A DNA stretch of 64,000 bases from contig CM074761.1 in assembly GCA_037355855.1 (NCBI GenBank), positions 3,739,346 through 3,803,345 on the forward strand. Reading direction: 5' to 3'. Under the pieces are notes generated by a model. It had not been told where the DNA came from. It worked only from the letters and a program-made list of their open reading frames with translations, and ran no database searches. The position numbers and the translations under genes are program-made. This DNA is from Pseudo-nitzschia pungens. Its lineage: Eukaryota; Bacillariophyta; Bacillariophyceae; Bacillariales; Bacillariaceae. Numbering within the stretch: the first letter of the stretch is position 1; each line of letters begins with the position of its first letter. Of the stretch, positions 1 through 11,860 are shown piece by piece.

Positions 1-2530
1 TCTCCTGCTCACTGGGTGATAACTCTTTGAAATGACGTCCATCGCTCATAGTTTCACGGGAGAGCTGATCTTTCGTTCGATTGTACTCCAGTTTTCCTGA
101 TGGGCTGTAATCGCCTCTCCAAACCCATTCCATTCGGCGTTTGCAGTCGTTTTTTGCTTGATTGAAGTCGCAGGCGGCACAGGTTGCGTCATCAACAATC
201 GCACTAGGTTGGAGTCGATTGGTTAGAATAATGTTTGGGTACATGGCTCCAACATCCAAGTGATAAATATAAGGCTTTTCAACTCGCTTGGGCCTATCGC
301 GCAATAGTTCAAGCGCTTCGATGATCTTCGAACGAACTTCTTCATAATTTATGATCTCTGAGCGATCAATTCCAGCCTCAACTTCGATAGCGAAGCACAA
401 ATCTCTGTCGATATTATCGATCAGCTGCTGGAAGGCACTGGGAATCAAATCGAATTCGTACTCGACATCACTGCGGTAAACACCTGTTTCCAGACACTCA
501 ACCTTCCCACCAATATATGTTTCACTCTCTAGCAAGTGTCCCTTGTGAAATTTAGCCAGGGGATCGACTTGTTTGTTAGGACAAATAATATCCAAATCAT
601 TTGCTTGTACCATCAACAAAATTTCACAGAGCGTTCCAGATCCCTTCCGCAATACATCTTCGGGTCCAAATGGGATAAGGGTACACAAACTGAAAATGAA
701 CAAGTGAACGTACTTCTCGTACAGGTAGTAGGTCGCCACCGCATCTGACACGGAATAGGTGGCCATATGTACGGGGCGTTCTTGCGCCATCGGAAGCATA
801 TCTTCCGGATCGACTTCGACGGGATCGTATCCCAATTTGTACTTTGTCACGGCTTTCAAACCCTGCGATCCTTGCGGAAGGTATGAATCACGTTGCACCC
901 AAGAGAACGCATCCATGTGAACGCAGCATTTTCCACGGAATTCCCCTTCTTGATCGGATCCAGCACCTCCGCCAACCATGCTCATCCCCATTTCGGTCCA
1001 CAGGTCAATATCGTGGATCTTCGCTCGTTTCTGTAAAAATGGCCAATCGAAAAAGTCTCCATTGAAAGTGACCACAATTTGTGGTGTGTACTTTTGGAAT
1101 TCGGTGATGAATCGTTGAATCAAGGCTACTTCATCTTTTTCGTTAAAGATTTTGAAGGGGCCCGGATATTTTGCGTTCGGTGTGTACTCGAAGTCGGCAA
1201 TGTCTTCCGATACGATAGAACGAGACGTAATCAAGTAACCCTGCGGGGTCCCTTTTCCATCCGAGCACATGTACGAAATCATGTAGATCTCGTCCACATC
1301 TGGATTTGGAAACTTGAGAGGTGCCTTGCTACACTCAATGTCAAAGGCAAGGACACGGGGGTTGGCTTTGGTTTCGATGTCCGAATCGGACAGTACGGGA
1401 TGGGGCGGACTTCCATCGTCCGTTGGTTCCAGCGTCACTGTATACCAGGATCCTGCCCGAATGTTTTGGTCCATGCACACCCGGGCAACATAGGGAACGT
1501 CGTATTCGCGGAGTTCTTGGATGTTTGACCACGGATCGGTGACACGGCGCGAGTCCTGTGCCGATAAAATGCTGTCAATGTCCATGCTGACATTGTTGGA
1601 ATGACCGGAACCACTTCCGTCACTGTTTTTGCTTTCCCTCGCGTTGAGCATGTCCCGAAGCTGATTTCTCACGTCCATGAGTTGAGACACGTTTTGAAAA
1701 AGGAGTTTCCATACCATTCGGTGGGTGTGGCTCGGGGAAAGATGATTGGGTTGTTCGAGATCCCTCATCGGAACTTGCTCTACGTGAGCAAGGATTCCGG
1801 AAAATTTTTTGAGCAAGAGCTGCCCCAAGGTTTCGTCTTCTTTTTTGGTCAAGACATAGAAGTATGGGCGATGCAACACCGTGGTTTTGAACGTGTCTCC
1901 GTCACCATCGAACAAAGTACAAATCCAAACCCGACAGTTCGTCCCCGCTGCTCGAATCAATTCTCTGCACACCAGATGTACACCAAAAGAAATATAAAAG
2001 AATTGGTGTGGAGTTTCAAGACAAAACCGAATGGCAAAGTGCGGTAGCGCAATTAGTACTCGAGGATGGCGTTGATCATAGTTTCTGAACTCGAAGACAA
2101 TAGCACGACTCGTATGTTTCAATTTCCGATCGTCGTCGCATACCAAACTTACCGTTGTTGCCGCCATGTTGAAAACCCAACCCCGACGCTGTACCGATTT
2201 GACGGCGCCCCCGGGATCTCCTTTCCCGGCCCCGAGAATCGAAGAACTGGCTTGTCCTTCCTGGTACTGATCCTCCAAACGATGGTATCCAAACTTGCGA
2301 TCGATGATTTCCCCCTGCTCCTGGCGCAAACGGCGCCGGGCGGCGGCCTCTTCGGCCTTGCTTATTTCCTCTGTAGACGAATCCGCCTGCTGTTGATATT
2401 TGTCCCCCATCCCGAACTGTCGCTGGTAACGAGACACCGACGAATATTTGTTGGACTTCTTCATTGTCTGGCCAAACCGACGATTGTTATTGGGCCCGCC
2501 TTTCTTGTTGTTATTGTTGTAGGGTCCCAT
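1..2530 (-). CDS. POL2: DNA polymerase epsilon catalytic subunit (N-terminal part, runs off left edge)
   Basis: Catalytic subunit of the leading-strand replicative polymerase, with 3'-5' proofreading; nuclear. The start ATG is at 2530. Exon 1 is 2530-2153 and ends in NMAATT. A GT-AG intron covers 2152-1965, and the second exon runs off the window. Family hallmarks read in order on the minus strand: the GW.xNM N-terminal block, DGDGDTFKTTV, RPYFYV, exonuclease motif I AFDIECSKAPLKF (acidic pair present), Exo II VTFNGDFFDWPF, RDSYLPQGSQGLKAVTK, Exo III YSVSDAVATYYLY, LRKGSGTLCE, SETYIGGKVE, and polymerase motif A DVGAMYPNIILTNRLQPS (near 220-260). These match B-family Pol epsilon rather than delta. 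The spliced message has one surplus base near 1905-1912: SGLDLYFV reads in one frame and DGDGDTFKTT in the next. The intron itself contains no in-frame stop, so the unspliced frame is open from 2530 to base 1. Identification is firm; the exact exon/frame structure near 1900 is not. Confidence 0.95.
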   Translation of the reverse strand, partial: MGPYNNNNKKGGPNNNRRFGQTMKKSNKYSSVSRYQRQFGMGDKYQQQADSSTEEISKAEEAAARRRLRQEQGEIIDRKFGYHRLEDQYQEGQASSSILGAGKGDPGGAVKSVQRRGWVFNMAATTVSLVCDDDRKLKHTSRAIVFEFRNYDQRHPRVLIALPHFAIRFCLETPHQFFYISFGVHLVCRELIRAAGTNCRVWICTLFDGDGDTFKTTVLHRPYFYVLTKKEDETLGQLLLKKFSGILAHVEQVPMRDLEQPNHLSPSHTHRMVWKLLFQNVSQLMDVRNQLRDMLNARESKNSDGSGSGHSNNVSMDIDSILSAQDSRRVTDPWSNIQELREYDVPYVARVCMDQNIRAGSWYTVTLEPTDDGSPPHPVLSDSDIETKANPRVLAFDIECSKAPLKFPNPDVDEIYMISYMCSDGKGTPQGYLITSRSIVSEDIADFEYTPNAKYPGPFKIFNEKDEVALIQRFITEFQKYTPQIVVTFNGDFFDWPFLQKRAKIHDIDLWTEMGMSMVGGGAGSDQEGEFRGKCCVHMDAFSWVQRDSYLPQGSQGLKAVTKYKLGYDPVEVDPEDMLPMAQERPVHMATYSVSDAVATYYLYEKYVHLFIFSLCTLIPFGPEDVLRKGSGTLCEILLMVQANDLDIICPNKQVDPLAKFHKGHLLESETYIGGKVECLETGVYRSDVEYEFDLIPSAFQQLIDNIDRDLCFAIEVEAGIDRSEIINYEEVRSKIIEALELLRDRPKRVEKPYIYHLDVGAMYPNIILTNRLQPSAIVDDATCAACDFNQAKNDCKRRMEWVWRGDYSPSGKLEYNRTKDQLSRETMSDGRHFKELSPSEQE
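1965..2152 (-). other. Intron 1 of POL2, stop-free in the upstream frame
   Basis: The donor GTAAGT follows ACG at 2153 and the acceptor GTGCAG precedes AGA at 1964. Length is 188 bp, which is not a multiple of three. Read through from exon 1, it has no stop codon and enters exon 2 in the frame used by all downstream conserved motifs. Splicing instead enters the frame that encodes the conserved SGLDLYFV peptide. Confidence 0.7.
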
Positions 2531-3303
2531 TTTGATTGGATCGATGCGGTTGCTTGCCCGATGTTATCGATGGCTTCTTTTGTTGCTGTTGTGGATTTGT
2601 TTGGGTTCGATCGAAGATTTCCAGCACCAACAAACGATGTGGTCGGTTAGGCTGCAAAAGGAAATCAACGGAGTGAGTGATATCACGTACGGTATTTTTT
2701 TTTTTGAGATTGTTTATCGTAAGGGCACGTGAGGATACCGTACAAACATCCTGTCATCACAAAGCATTGGTGTGGTGGAATAGCGTCCTCAACGTCGCGT
2801 TACATTCCGCACGGGGACATCGAATGCTAGAGTCCCAAACACTGGAACGAGGCGCGCCAAATTTATGGCGGACTATGTTCGCGCCATTTCTTTCATTTGA
2901 CTTATTTGACACATTCAAACATACCGGTACCGGTAGTGGTACTTACCAACGAACACTCTCAACATACGTGTAGGAATTGGTCACGTTGAATACTGGTACG
3001 TCGTGTATACGTACTTTGCCTACCAATTCATCTTAAAAAAGCATCGTTTTCAAGACGGGTTTCAGGTTGTTTGTTAGAGAGAACCTGTTTCTAGGATTCT
3101 GAATTCCCTTCACTATTATCCATTCTTGTAACCTTCTTCACAAATTGGTATCGCAAAGAAAATCCGGTGGGTTATTCCAAATTCCATAAAATACCTAGAT
3201 ATGCTCAAACATCATGTCTTTCATCTGACGACAATAGTGTACACGTATCGTACGAGTGTAAACATGAAGATTACGTTCGAAGTTATTGTTCTATCCCAAA
3301 GTT
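2531..3303. other. Intergenic spacer between POL2 and the AASDH-like gene
   Basis: This holds the POL2 5' flank and the 3' flank of the AASDH-like gene. I see only the short AT-rich words common in this genome (for example ACCGGTACCGG near 2924) and no supported gene. Confidence 0.5.
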
Positions 3304-6300
3304 CTAGCTGGTGTCTTCGAGCGATAGCATGTGGCATTTAGAGTCTCTTGCCCCCACAGCAACAACATTCGTTGGACCGAATTCTATTGCGGACGACCAA
3401 ATTTCGGCAGAAATGCTGTAGAGATCTAGGATCTCCCCGCTTTCGATGGAAACTTGAACGATATCCCCGGATGTTGTGGTACAAACAACTGTCGATCCGT
3501 CCTGAAGAATGAGTGGTTTCGAATAAATAGAGGAACGACAATCGCATTCCCATTGCTTCTCTAGCTGACTCTGTTCTTCGTCATATCTCACGCAATAAAC
3601 TCGTCCATTGTAGGACCCCACAATGATTGTAGTAGTGTCATCTACTACCGTGGCTGCGGAAAGAGGGTTTGATGACAATTGGATAGAAGCTGCTATGGTC
3701 ATGGTTTCGATGGCCAAGACGTGAAGACTTCCATAGATGTCAGAAATAATCAATCCCCGTGAATTATTTGTCACGGTGATATCTTTGTGAACAGGTCCGA
3801 TCTCGCAGTCAACAAACATTTTTGATTTCATTGTTTCGGGGTTTACAAGTATAATCCCTCCCTCCCAGTCGGAACTCGCGAAAACAATGGATTCCTGCCC
3901 CTCTTTGTTCGGAATTACAAGCGGGTTTGACACACATGGTGATCGCGGCAATTCGAATCCATCGCTTTCCACTTGCCCACTTGCAATGTCAAGGCTACAA
4001 AGTCTCTCGTTGGCAAGAATCCAAACTTTGTCACCAAGAACAATCGGACGACTCTTTACACAACCATCGAGCTCCGTCTTCCACTTCACCTCTCGGAGGT
4101 CGCTCGTCAGACAAATTGCAATACCTTGTTCGGACATTGAGTGGCCGCACACTAATATATTGTTCGATCCCAGTGGCAACAAGTCGGCCTGGAACATCCA
4201 GTAAGGAAAATAGCGAGAACCTTCTACTGCCCCATCGATAGCGTTGAACTTCACGATCACGCCACCTTGACATGCCGCGACGATGGAATTGCCAATCACA
4301 AGGGGCGCGGAATCCACGCATGCACGAAGTGATACTGATCGATGCCTGTTGTCGACTTGGATTGCACCTTCTGCGACGAATTTTTTGACCTCTTCTGATT
4401 TCGAAAAGTTTTCAAGGGATGATTCGAGCTTGCTTCTCTTTGGCTTTTCAACTTTCCCCCCAATCATGTTCTCGAGTTCGTGCAGGGTTTTGGACCACAA
4501 TATATCCGAGGCGTTTAAGTCCGAAAGATCGTTCTGTTCTTGTCTGAGGCGATAGAGCAACGAAATCGAAGAAGCACTGTCGCCACCCATTTCGAGAAAG
4601 GATTTATTTTCATCTAGTTCACACTCAAGCAATCCGAGAACGTTGGCTATGATGGAACGAACGTTGCCTTCGGGCTTTCGTTTCGAATGAAGCCCAGAGT
4701 TGCCAAGTTTTGGCTCTTCTGGTTTCTCCTCGGTCTTTTCAATTTGACTTTCTACCAATCGAATGCAGGCATTACGATCAATTTTTTTGGCCCCCGACGT
4801 ACTGCGTGGTATTCTTTGGATATGAAAGACCTTTCTGGGAATCAAATTCAATGGAATTCCTTCTTCACTGTGCATGTGTAACCTCGAAAAGCGATTCACT
4901 GCTTCTTCGCTGGTGCAGAGTAAGTAAACTTGATTATCTAACAGGACGGCCACTACTCCTGCGCAATCAGAAATCTGGTAGGTTTTGCAAAATGCAGCCT
5001 CCACTTCAGATGGTGAAGTCAATACACCATTTACCTTCCGGACATCATCGATCCGTCCACGAACGTACCAAATTCCGTTACGGTGAAACCCGATATCTCC
5101 CGGACGAAATTTATCAAAGGTCGACGAGCACCCCAAATAACCGTTGGAAAGTTGCGATCCCTTGACCAGTAATTGTTTGTCTTCTGTTTTTTCCTGACGG
5201 TTTTCCGAAGCATGGACATTCTCCTCGTCATCCAACAGTGATATTTGAACATCGGGCACTATTGGTTTTCCAACCGCAACAACGTTTTCAACAACAGCAG
5301 CATCACCCATATCGGTCAACACAGCACAGAGACAATCTCCCGTAGTCTCTGTTTGTCCGTACAGATTGATTACTTGAACCTTTGGGTACTGAGTCCGAAA
5401 ACGCTCCAATAGTACAGGAGAACAGACTTCACCGGATACTATAATCCTGTCCAGGTCAGAATGAGGACCATTCTTGGAAAGTGCTAGGAGCAATTGCGCC
5501 GCCTGACTCGGCAAAAGCAGCAATTGCGTACACATCATGTCCTCCACCAGCGCCGCAACACCTCTGGCTCTGAGTTGCGTCGGTGGTACCGACACAAGAA
5601 GCGTTCATGGGATCCAAGAGTGCACCCCACAACTCCGTCACACCATCCACGAAAGTCAATTTCGTTCGTCGTCCGATTCGCGGGGAGGAAGCAAACGTAG
5701 CTAGAAACCATTTCAAACGGGCGTATGTCGCGCGATGCGAGCCCACCACTGCCTTTGGTTGCGACGTCGAACCCGATCCACTCCCTGCGGTTGTCCCAGA
5801 TGTGAACATGACGTAAAGATCATCATGTAACCACGGCGTATCAGAGCAATAGAGAGGCAGAGTTTCCGGAACTGAGAGGCATTCTCGTATCCCTCCGTTT
5901 GGGCAGAGATAAAGGAATGCGATGTATGCATGCCTGTTGGAAAACAGAAAGAAGCGGTTCGCGATCATTCTCGCACACAACCACGGCCGCTACAGATGGA
6001 CGACGATTTAGAGTTGCGCTTTTGCTTTCGTCATCACTTCTATTGTAGTCAGGACAAGAATAGACTTGACCCTTTTCCAATAGAAGATCCACAACTGCGT
6101 TCATTCTTCCGGGTCGGTGTTGGTCCATGCTCGAAACTGGAACGAAGGGACGGTTGATTCTCATGCACGCTAAGGTAGCGACCGCTTCAGCCACCGGTGA
6201 CTCTTGGCAGTCCAATAATATGTAGTCGGGGCATCCAAATCGGTAATACAGTTGATACGCCAACGCCTTCGAGTGTTCTTGTATCTCGAAGTATGACACC

Positions 6301-6428
6301 GGATCTGATCCATGCAGTAGAATCGCATCTCGGTCGCCAAATTCAAAGCAGAGCTTGTCGAAATCTTTCACAATCGGCAGGTCGGCAGTGTCGCTGATAT
6401 CTTTCATTCTGTTTCGTCCACCTCGCAT
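3304..6428 (-). CDS. AASDH/ACSF4-like protein: adenylation domain, carrier domain and PQQ-type propeller (two apparent +1 frame breaks)
   Basis: Resembles animal AASDH (ACSF4, beta-alanine-activating enzyme): an adenylating domain that loads an acid onto its own carrier domain, followed by a beta-propeller. About 1040 aa if two surplus bases are skipped. The adenylation core shows FTSGTT with an inserted GSGSGSTS before QPKAVVGSH, then INLYGQTETT, GDIGFHRNGIWYVRGRIDD and a final KIDRN. The carrier site EMGGDSASS (Ser near residue 612) would take phosphopantetheine. The C-terminal roughly 350 residues have repeating blades (for example VCGHS, GSYNGRVYCVRYD, TTSGDIVQVSIESG). ATG at 6428 is the first methionine; TTG at 6476 is upstream in frame. 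The frame steps by +1 somewhere in 5900-5990 and again near 5590-5610. The total of 3125 nt equals a multiple of three plus two, as expected for two surplus bases. Substrate unknown. Confidence 0.82.
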
Positions 6429-7810
6429 ACTGTTGTGTGCCACTTTCCAACCTTTGTTATTTGGGACCAAGAACAAAGTTTCGAAAGATGATATTTTTCT
6501 GTTTCATCACATAAGTCGGCAATTTATGATTTACGCAGAGCTTGGCAATTTTGATGACAACAAAAAAATGAATTTAGAAAACAGTTTCGAAGTCTGGCCC
6601 CCGTAAGAACTTCGTACACTAAAAGGCTTATTTGCATGAACATGAACATGAACAATGAACGAGGTTGTTATCGAGAAGGCTCTTATCACGCATCCCCTTC
6701 TCATCCCTCACTACCAGTACGAGTACGACTCTCAGTATCTGGCACGGATCTGTTGACGCAAACGAAGGAAAGCGACGGGTTATATTGTTTTTCTTCTTGT
6801 TGACAGATAGTACTAGTACAATCGATACTAAAGTCAAAGCTCCACCACCAGAAGGGTGCTGGTGATTTTGAAGTTTTCAGTATGATGCAAATTCAATTAG
6901 CTTTAGTCACAGTTACCGCCTCCTCCTTTCTATCACCAGCCATACTTTCTGAGTGTATCAGAGACATCAACTTATCATACAAGTTATAGGGTTCTTGTTC
7001 CTGATCTGCTGGATGTGCAATGGTTTGAATTCTTGTCATTGAGTCATAGTAGTATTCTTCTCTCTTTCTGCCTGATGATTGTCTGAAAACTAGTGCCAGT
7101 ATTCCCAGTTCTTTCTTGTATGCCTAGTACGAAGTATTAGAATCCTTTCTACATTACTCGACTCCTACGGTACCGTATCAGAACTGCTAGTACTACCAGT
7201 TGTGTATCAAAGGTGTAAATACTAGTAGGTTCCAGCATCGCTCTCGGTCCATCATGAATCAGAAAGAAGAAGGAAGAGTTAATTACTCGTAAGATTACCG
7301 TACGTTAAGATGACGGGACTGGCCCAATCCTTGTCGATGACTCACAACTAAGATAACCTTACCTCTCAATCAAAAGTAAACTCACAACCAACAACCCAAC
7401 ACTTCGTGTTGTTTGTTGATTAACCTTAAGATTACCGTACGGTACAACCACGGAAGGGTATGAATTCATCTGTTCGCACGCCGAACAGGCACATTCTGGA
7501 ACTAGAACTAGCAAGATGTTATTCTTTCTACAAAAATAGAAAAATCCCACGTCTTCACAATTCAACTTGTGGAAGGTAGGGTACCAGGTACGACACAGCT
7601 CATTACGAACTCCTTTCGTTTTCAAAGGCGAGACTTGGCAGAAGAAGGAAAAGTTTCACACCTGTGGAACCCTAATAGAGTTTCCCGTGTGAAGATAAGG
7701 AGACGAGGTTGCTTTCTTGCGAACCACCTACCTTGAAAGTCTTTTCCTTGCCATCCTTTGATCGGCTCGTTGTTTCGGCGTTTACAACCCACAAACCAAT
7801 ACCATCAGCC
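6429..7810. other. Divergent intergenic region (AASDH-like / M16 protease)
   Basis: This 1.4-kb spacer separates divergent starts at 6428 and 7811 and should hold both promoters. It is AT-rich with repeated words such as TACCGTACG (7291-7306, 7430-7445) and TACGAAGTA (about 7130). No convincing coding sequence was seen. Confidence 0.5.
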
Positions 7811-10800
7811 ATGGCAAAACGCTCCACAATGCGATTGATGGTCTTCTTCTTGTTCGTTTCGGCTAGTCAGTCTTTCATAGTGAGACGGCCCGCGGTGGTT
7901 GGTACAAAAAATGCTATTCAATTTCTTCGTTCGAAAACGACCCGTCCGATGATCGGGAACGGCGACGATCACTACCGCCTATCGTCTACGCTGAGGCGGT
8001 CCTCTTTTCTTGCCTTTGGGAGACACATCTCGAGATCCAAAGCATCTGCGGCCAGTCTTCCAACATGCGGTCGAAACCCTCGTTGGAGCAGCACTGCTCG
8101 ATCGGCCGAAGTCGAAACCTTGATTGCAGAAGTGCAAAACGCGACCAATACGGACGGCTCGTTGTCGATCTCGAGGAACACCGAAATCTTAGCTGCCGAA
8201 GCTGACTTCGTGAAGCCTGATAGGGATATGTCTCAATATCGTTGGATCAAACTACACAATAACCTACAAGTTCTCTTGGTAAGCACGGCTTCCGACAAGT
8301 CGAATTGCGATGACGAAAGCAGTGGTGCCAAGGTAGAGGCTGCGTCCGTCCATGTACAAGCCGGACACTTTGACGATACTATTCCAGGTTTGGCACATTT
8401 CCACGAGCACATGCTTTTTTTGGGTACAAAAAAGTACCCTGGGGAAGACGAGTACGAAGGGTTCCTTTCGAAGCACGGAGGGTTCTGCAATGCATATACC
8501 GACATGGAAGATACTAACTATTATTTTAGTGTAACAAGTCAACAGGTGGACAAGGATGAAACGAGCGAAGGTCTCAAGGGCGGTTTGGATCGGCTCGCAC
8601 AATTTTTCATACATCCAACGTTTGATGAGGACATGGTGGAGCGGGAACTTCGTGCTATCGACTCGGAATACCGAAACGGCAAGACAAGTGACTCTTGGCG
8701 CAACTACCAACTTCTCAAGTCACGTTCAAACCAGAAGCATCCTTTTTCCAACTTTGGCTGCGGAAATTACGAAACACTCAGTTCGCTCGGCAGTCCGGTA
8801 CAAGAACTGAAGAACTTTTGGGAAACATACTACACGACATCGAATATGCGCCTGGCCGTCGTAGGATGTAGTTCTTTGGATGCTCTACAACAAACAGTGG
8901 AAGATACTTTTGGTGAATTAGCTGCCTCGGATCAACCACCTCGTCGCGAAAAGATCAACCCTCAGTCTCCTGTATTTCCTCGTGATAATGCCGTGCATGA
9001 TCCGGAAAATCCGGCATTCGGAGCCGAGCAACTAGGCAAGTTTCGAGAAGTTATCCCGTTGCTGGAAAGTCGAACGCTGAAGGTTCAATTTGTGACTCCT
9101 CCAATTTACGATCCAGTGCTCAGAAAGAGCAGACCACATCGTGTCCTTTCTCATTTGATTGGTCACGAATCTCCCGGGTCTTTGCACTACGTATTGAACA
9201 AACGGGGCTACCTGACGAGCTTGAGTTCGGGAGCGGCACTAGATGCGTCTGATTTCTCCCTGTTCAGCGTTTCACTGGCGTTGACCCCCAAAGGAATGCG
9301 GGCAAAGGACGAGGTACTGGATTTGGTTTTCCAATGGATTTCGTTGATCAAAAACGTTGCTACTGAACAACCGGAACTACTGTCAAAGTATCACGACGAA
9401 CTTCAACAAATAAGCATGACCAATTTCAAATTCCGCGAGCAGGGAGATCCAACCGACTTTTGTTCTTCAGCATCGGATCTCATGTTCGAAACTCCTCGTC
9501 CAGAAGAGATTCTCGTGGTAGGGTCGAAGAATGATGGCTATGATCCAGTGATCGCTGCGGCATTCATGGATCGACTTCGCCCTGAAAATTGCATGATCAA
9601 CATTGTGAATTCCGATTTGGAACAGGAAGTTCCCGACGAATGGATGGTCGAACCCCTTTATGGAGCAATTTATCGCGAAAGCGCTATCACCGGAGATCAA
9701 ATGAAGCGATGGAACAACCCAGCTGAAATCGATCCCGGATTGCACGTTCCGGCGTTGAATGAATATATTCCAACCGACTTCTCATTGCGAAGCGAAGATT
9801 CCGAAGAAACTTTGACGGAGTTCGAACTGGAACGCACAAAGTCAGAGCCTCCTACTCTATTCCACGAAAGTGAAAACTTTCGAATGTGGCACAAAATGGA
9901 TCGTTTTTGGAGGGTTCCGAAGACATTCATTCGTCTCTCCATAGTCACCCCGAAGACTTACGAATCACCTAGGTCGATGACACTGAGTAGAATATACCAG
10001 AAAGTCTTGAACGATGATCTGAATTCTTTTGTTTATGATGCAAGCCTTGCGGGATGCAATTATCGTGTCACTTGTACTCCTACTGGATACAAAATCGCTG
10101 TTCGAGGATACTCCGAGAAGCTGCCAATCCTCTTGGACACTCTCACTTCGAGGATGTTGAGTTTGATCAAAGAATTGAAGGAGGGGAAAGAAATGCACCC
10201 TGGGCTGTACGATCGTTTTGAAAAAGCGAAGGAGAGTCTCCTTCGCGAAACCAAGAATTGTAAGGCAAAAATTTGAAGTTTTTTGACGTCGCTCACACTC
10301 CCAAGTGTCCGAGCTGTTGACGAATGGATATCTTACACTATTTTTTTCATTTTCTATCACTTTTGCAGATCGACTAGACGCCCCTTACGAAGTCGCAAAC
10401 TACAACGCTAGACTTTTGATGGAAGAAAATGTATGGTACATTGACAACTACGTCGATCTATTAGAAGGAGAACATGCTGATAAGGACCCGTTAACTATGG
10501 AACAATGCGCCAATGTTGCCGAAGAGTCACTCACATCACGATTGAATGCACAGGCCATGTGCATCGGCAACATCGACGAAAAGGGTACAAAAGAGGTAGT
10601 TGATGTGATCAATCGTGTTTTCGTCGATAAGTCTCGGCCTCTCAACTTTGCTGAAACGCCTGGTTTCAGGTCGATGAAACTTCCAACGAGAGCCGAAGCA
10701 GAGACTATCTTTGGGCCAGAGGTGGCTGAAGAACTCATTCCGGTTAAGTATCAGGAACTAGCTTCGAGTCCGTCGGAAGAAAACAATGCTGTAGAATTTA

Positions 10801-11528
10801 CTCTGCAATTTGGGTCGGATTCAAGTCTTGGATACGAAGGGATCGGGATTCTTGACCTCATTGGTCACCTTGCGTACAGTTCCGCCTATAATCAACTACG
10901 CACCAAAGAACAGCTTGGATACATTGTAAGTGTGTTCGTACGAAAGACTGCGGGGAGCACATGGGGATTAAGCGTCGTTGTACAAAGTAGTAGCAAGTCG
11001 CCAAAGTACCTGGAGGAGCGCATAGAAGCATGGTTTGAAACGTTTCGTGGGGAATTGGAAGAAAAGTCTCCTGAAATTTTTGCAACGGAAGCCCGAGGAG
11101 TGGTCGTCCAACTCATGGAAGAAGATAGAAAGCTATCGTCGGAAGTCGGTTCGTGGTGGAATGAAATTGCTGCGACAGAAGGAAATCACGAAAAGATGAG
11201 GACTCCTGTCTTTGATCGTCTCGAAAGATTGGCTGATGAACTAAACCCGACAGCCGAAGGTCTTTCTGATACAACCCTCATCGGAAGTCGACGGAAATCG
11301 CCGACGGAGCTGAAAGAAAGCTTGCTGAATATGTTTGACAAGTTCTGTGCATCAGACTCTCCCGACCGAAGGATCATTTCATCGAGGGTATTCAGCCATG
11401 CATCAAAGTCAGAGTACGAAGAAACTTTGACCGAGCCTGGTGTTCTTTCATCGTATTCCGACATGCGATATCTGAAGGAATTCTTGCCGACTTGGCCTGT
11501 AGTGAAGTACTGGAGGGCAGAAAAATGA
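7811..11528 (+). CDS. M16 metalloprotease, insulin-degrading-enzyme/nardilysin type
   Basis: Zinc endopeptidase of the insulysin family, degrading peptides in an enclosed chamber. About 1202 aa in two exons: 7811-10259 and 10369-11528. The 109-bp GT-AG intron joins KN to YRLDAPYEVANYN. The inverted zinc motif HFHEH (near residue 196) is followed by MLFLGTKKYPGEDEYEGF, FCNAYTDMEDTNYYFSV, and downstream the third zinc ligand in ELRAIDSEYRNG. The second half has RTKEQLGYIVSVFVRK, typical of insulysins. The length is somewhat above the roughly 1000 aa of animal IDE because of an N-terminal extension of about 150 residues. The chosen ATG begins MAKRSTMRLMVFFLF then VSASQSF, a signal-peptide-like stretch that could be a plastid or secretory presequence. 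Converges on the methyltransferase gene 332 bp downstream. Confidence 0.93.
10260..10368 (+). other. Intron of the M16 protease gene
   Basis: Donor GTAAGG after AAGAATT and acceptor TTTTGCAG before ATCGACTAG. Splicing restores the conserved RETKNYRLDAPY junction; the unspliced frame stops within 7 codons. Confidence 0.9.
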
Positions 11529-11860
11529 TTGCGATGTGAGAAGTTGTTGAGAACACTACTTCCATTGATGATACATGCGCGGATTAGATGGTTCTATCGG
11601 TATCGCAATTTCTGTCCCTCTCGGAATTGAAGAAGAACTCCATTAATGTTGTCACGGTTTTGAAGCATGGACGTTGGTCGAGGTCGATTTGCTGAGTAAA
11701 TGTACTACAAAGGTCTCCGTCGTGCAATAGCAGTCATTAGAAGAAAAAATCTTGTATTGTATTAATAGGTAGAAGATATCGTATTTCTAGCTATTTGAAT
11801 ATAATGTCAATTCAATTAAACCAATCTGGGAGAATACAACTCTTCTATTTTTCTTGTGGA
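11529..11860. other. Convergent intergenic region
   Basis: Contains the 3' UTRs of the M16 protease and methyltransferase genes. AT-rich; nothing else seen. Confidence 0.5.

Noticed and set aside
5494..6606. Plus-strand frames opposite the broken part of the AASDH-like gene
   Set aside because: No motifs. The minus strand carries the adenylation motifs in consecutive frames, so these are shadows.
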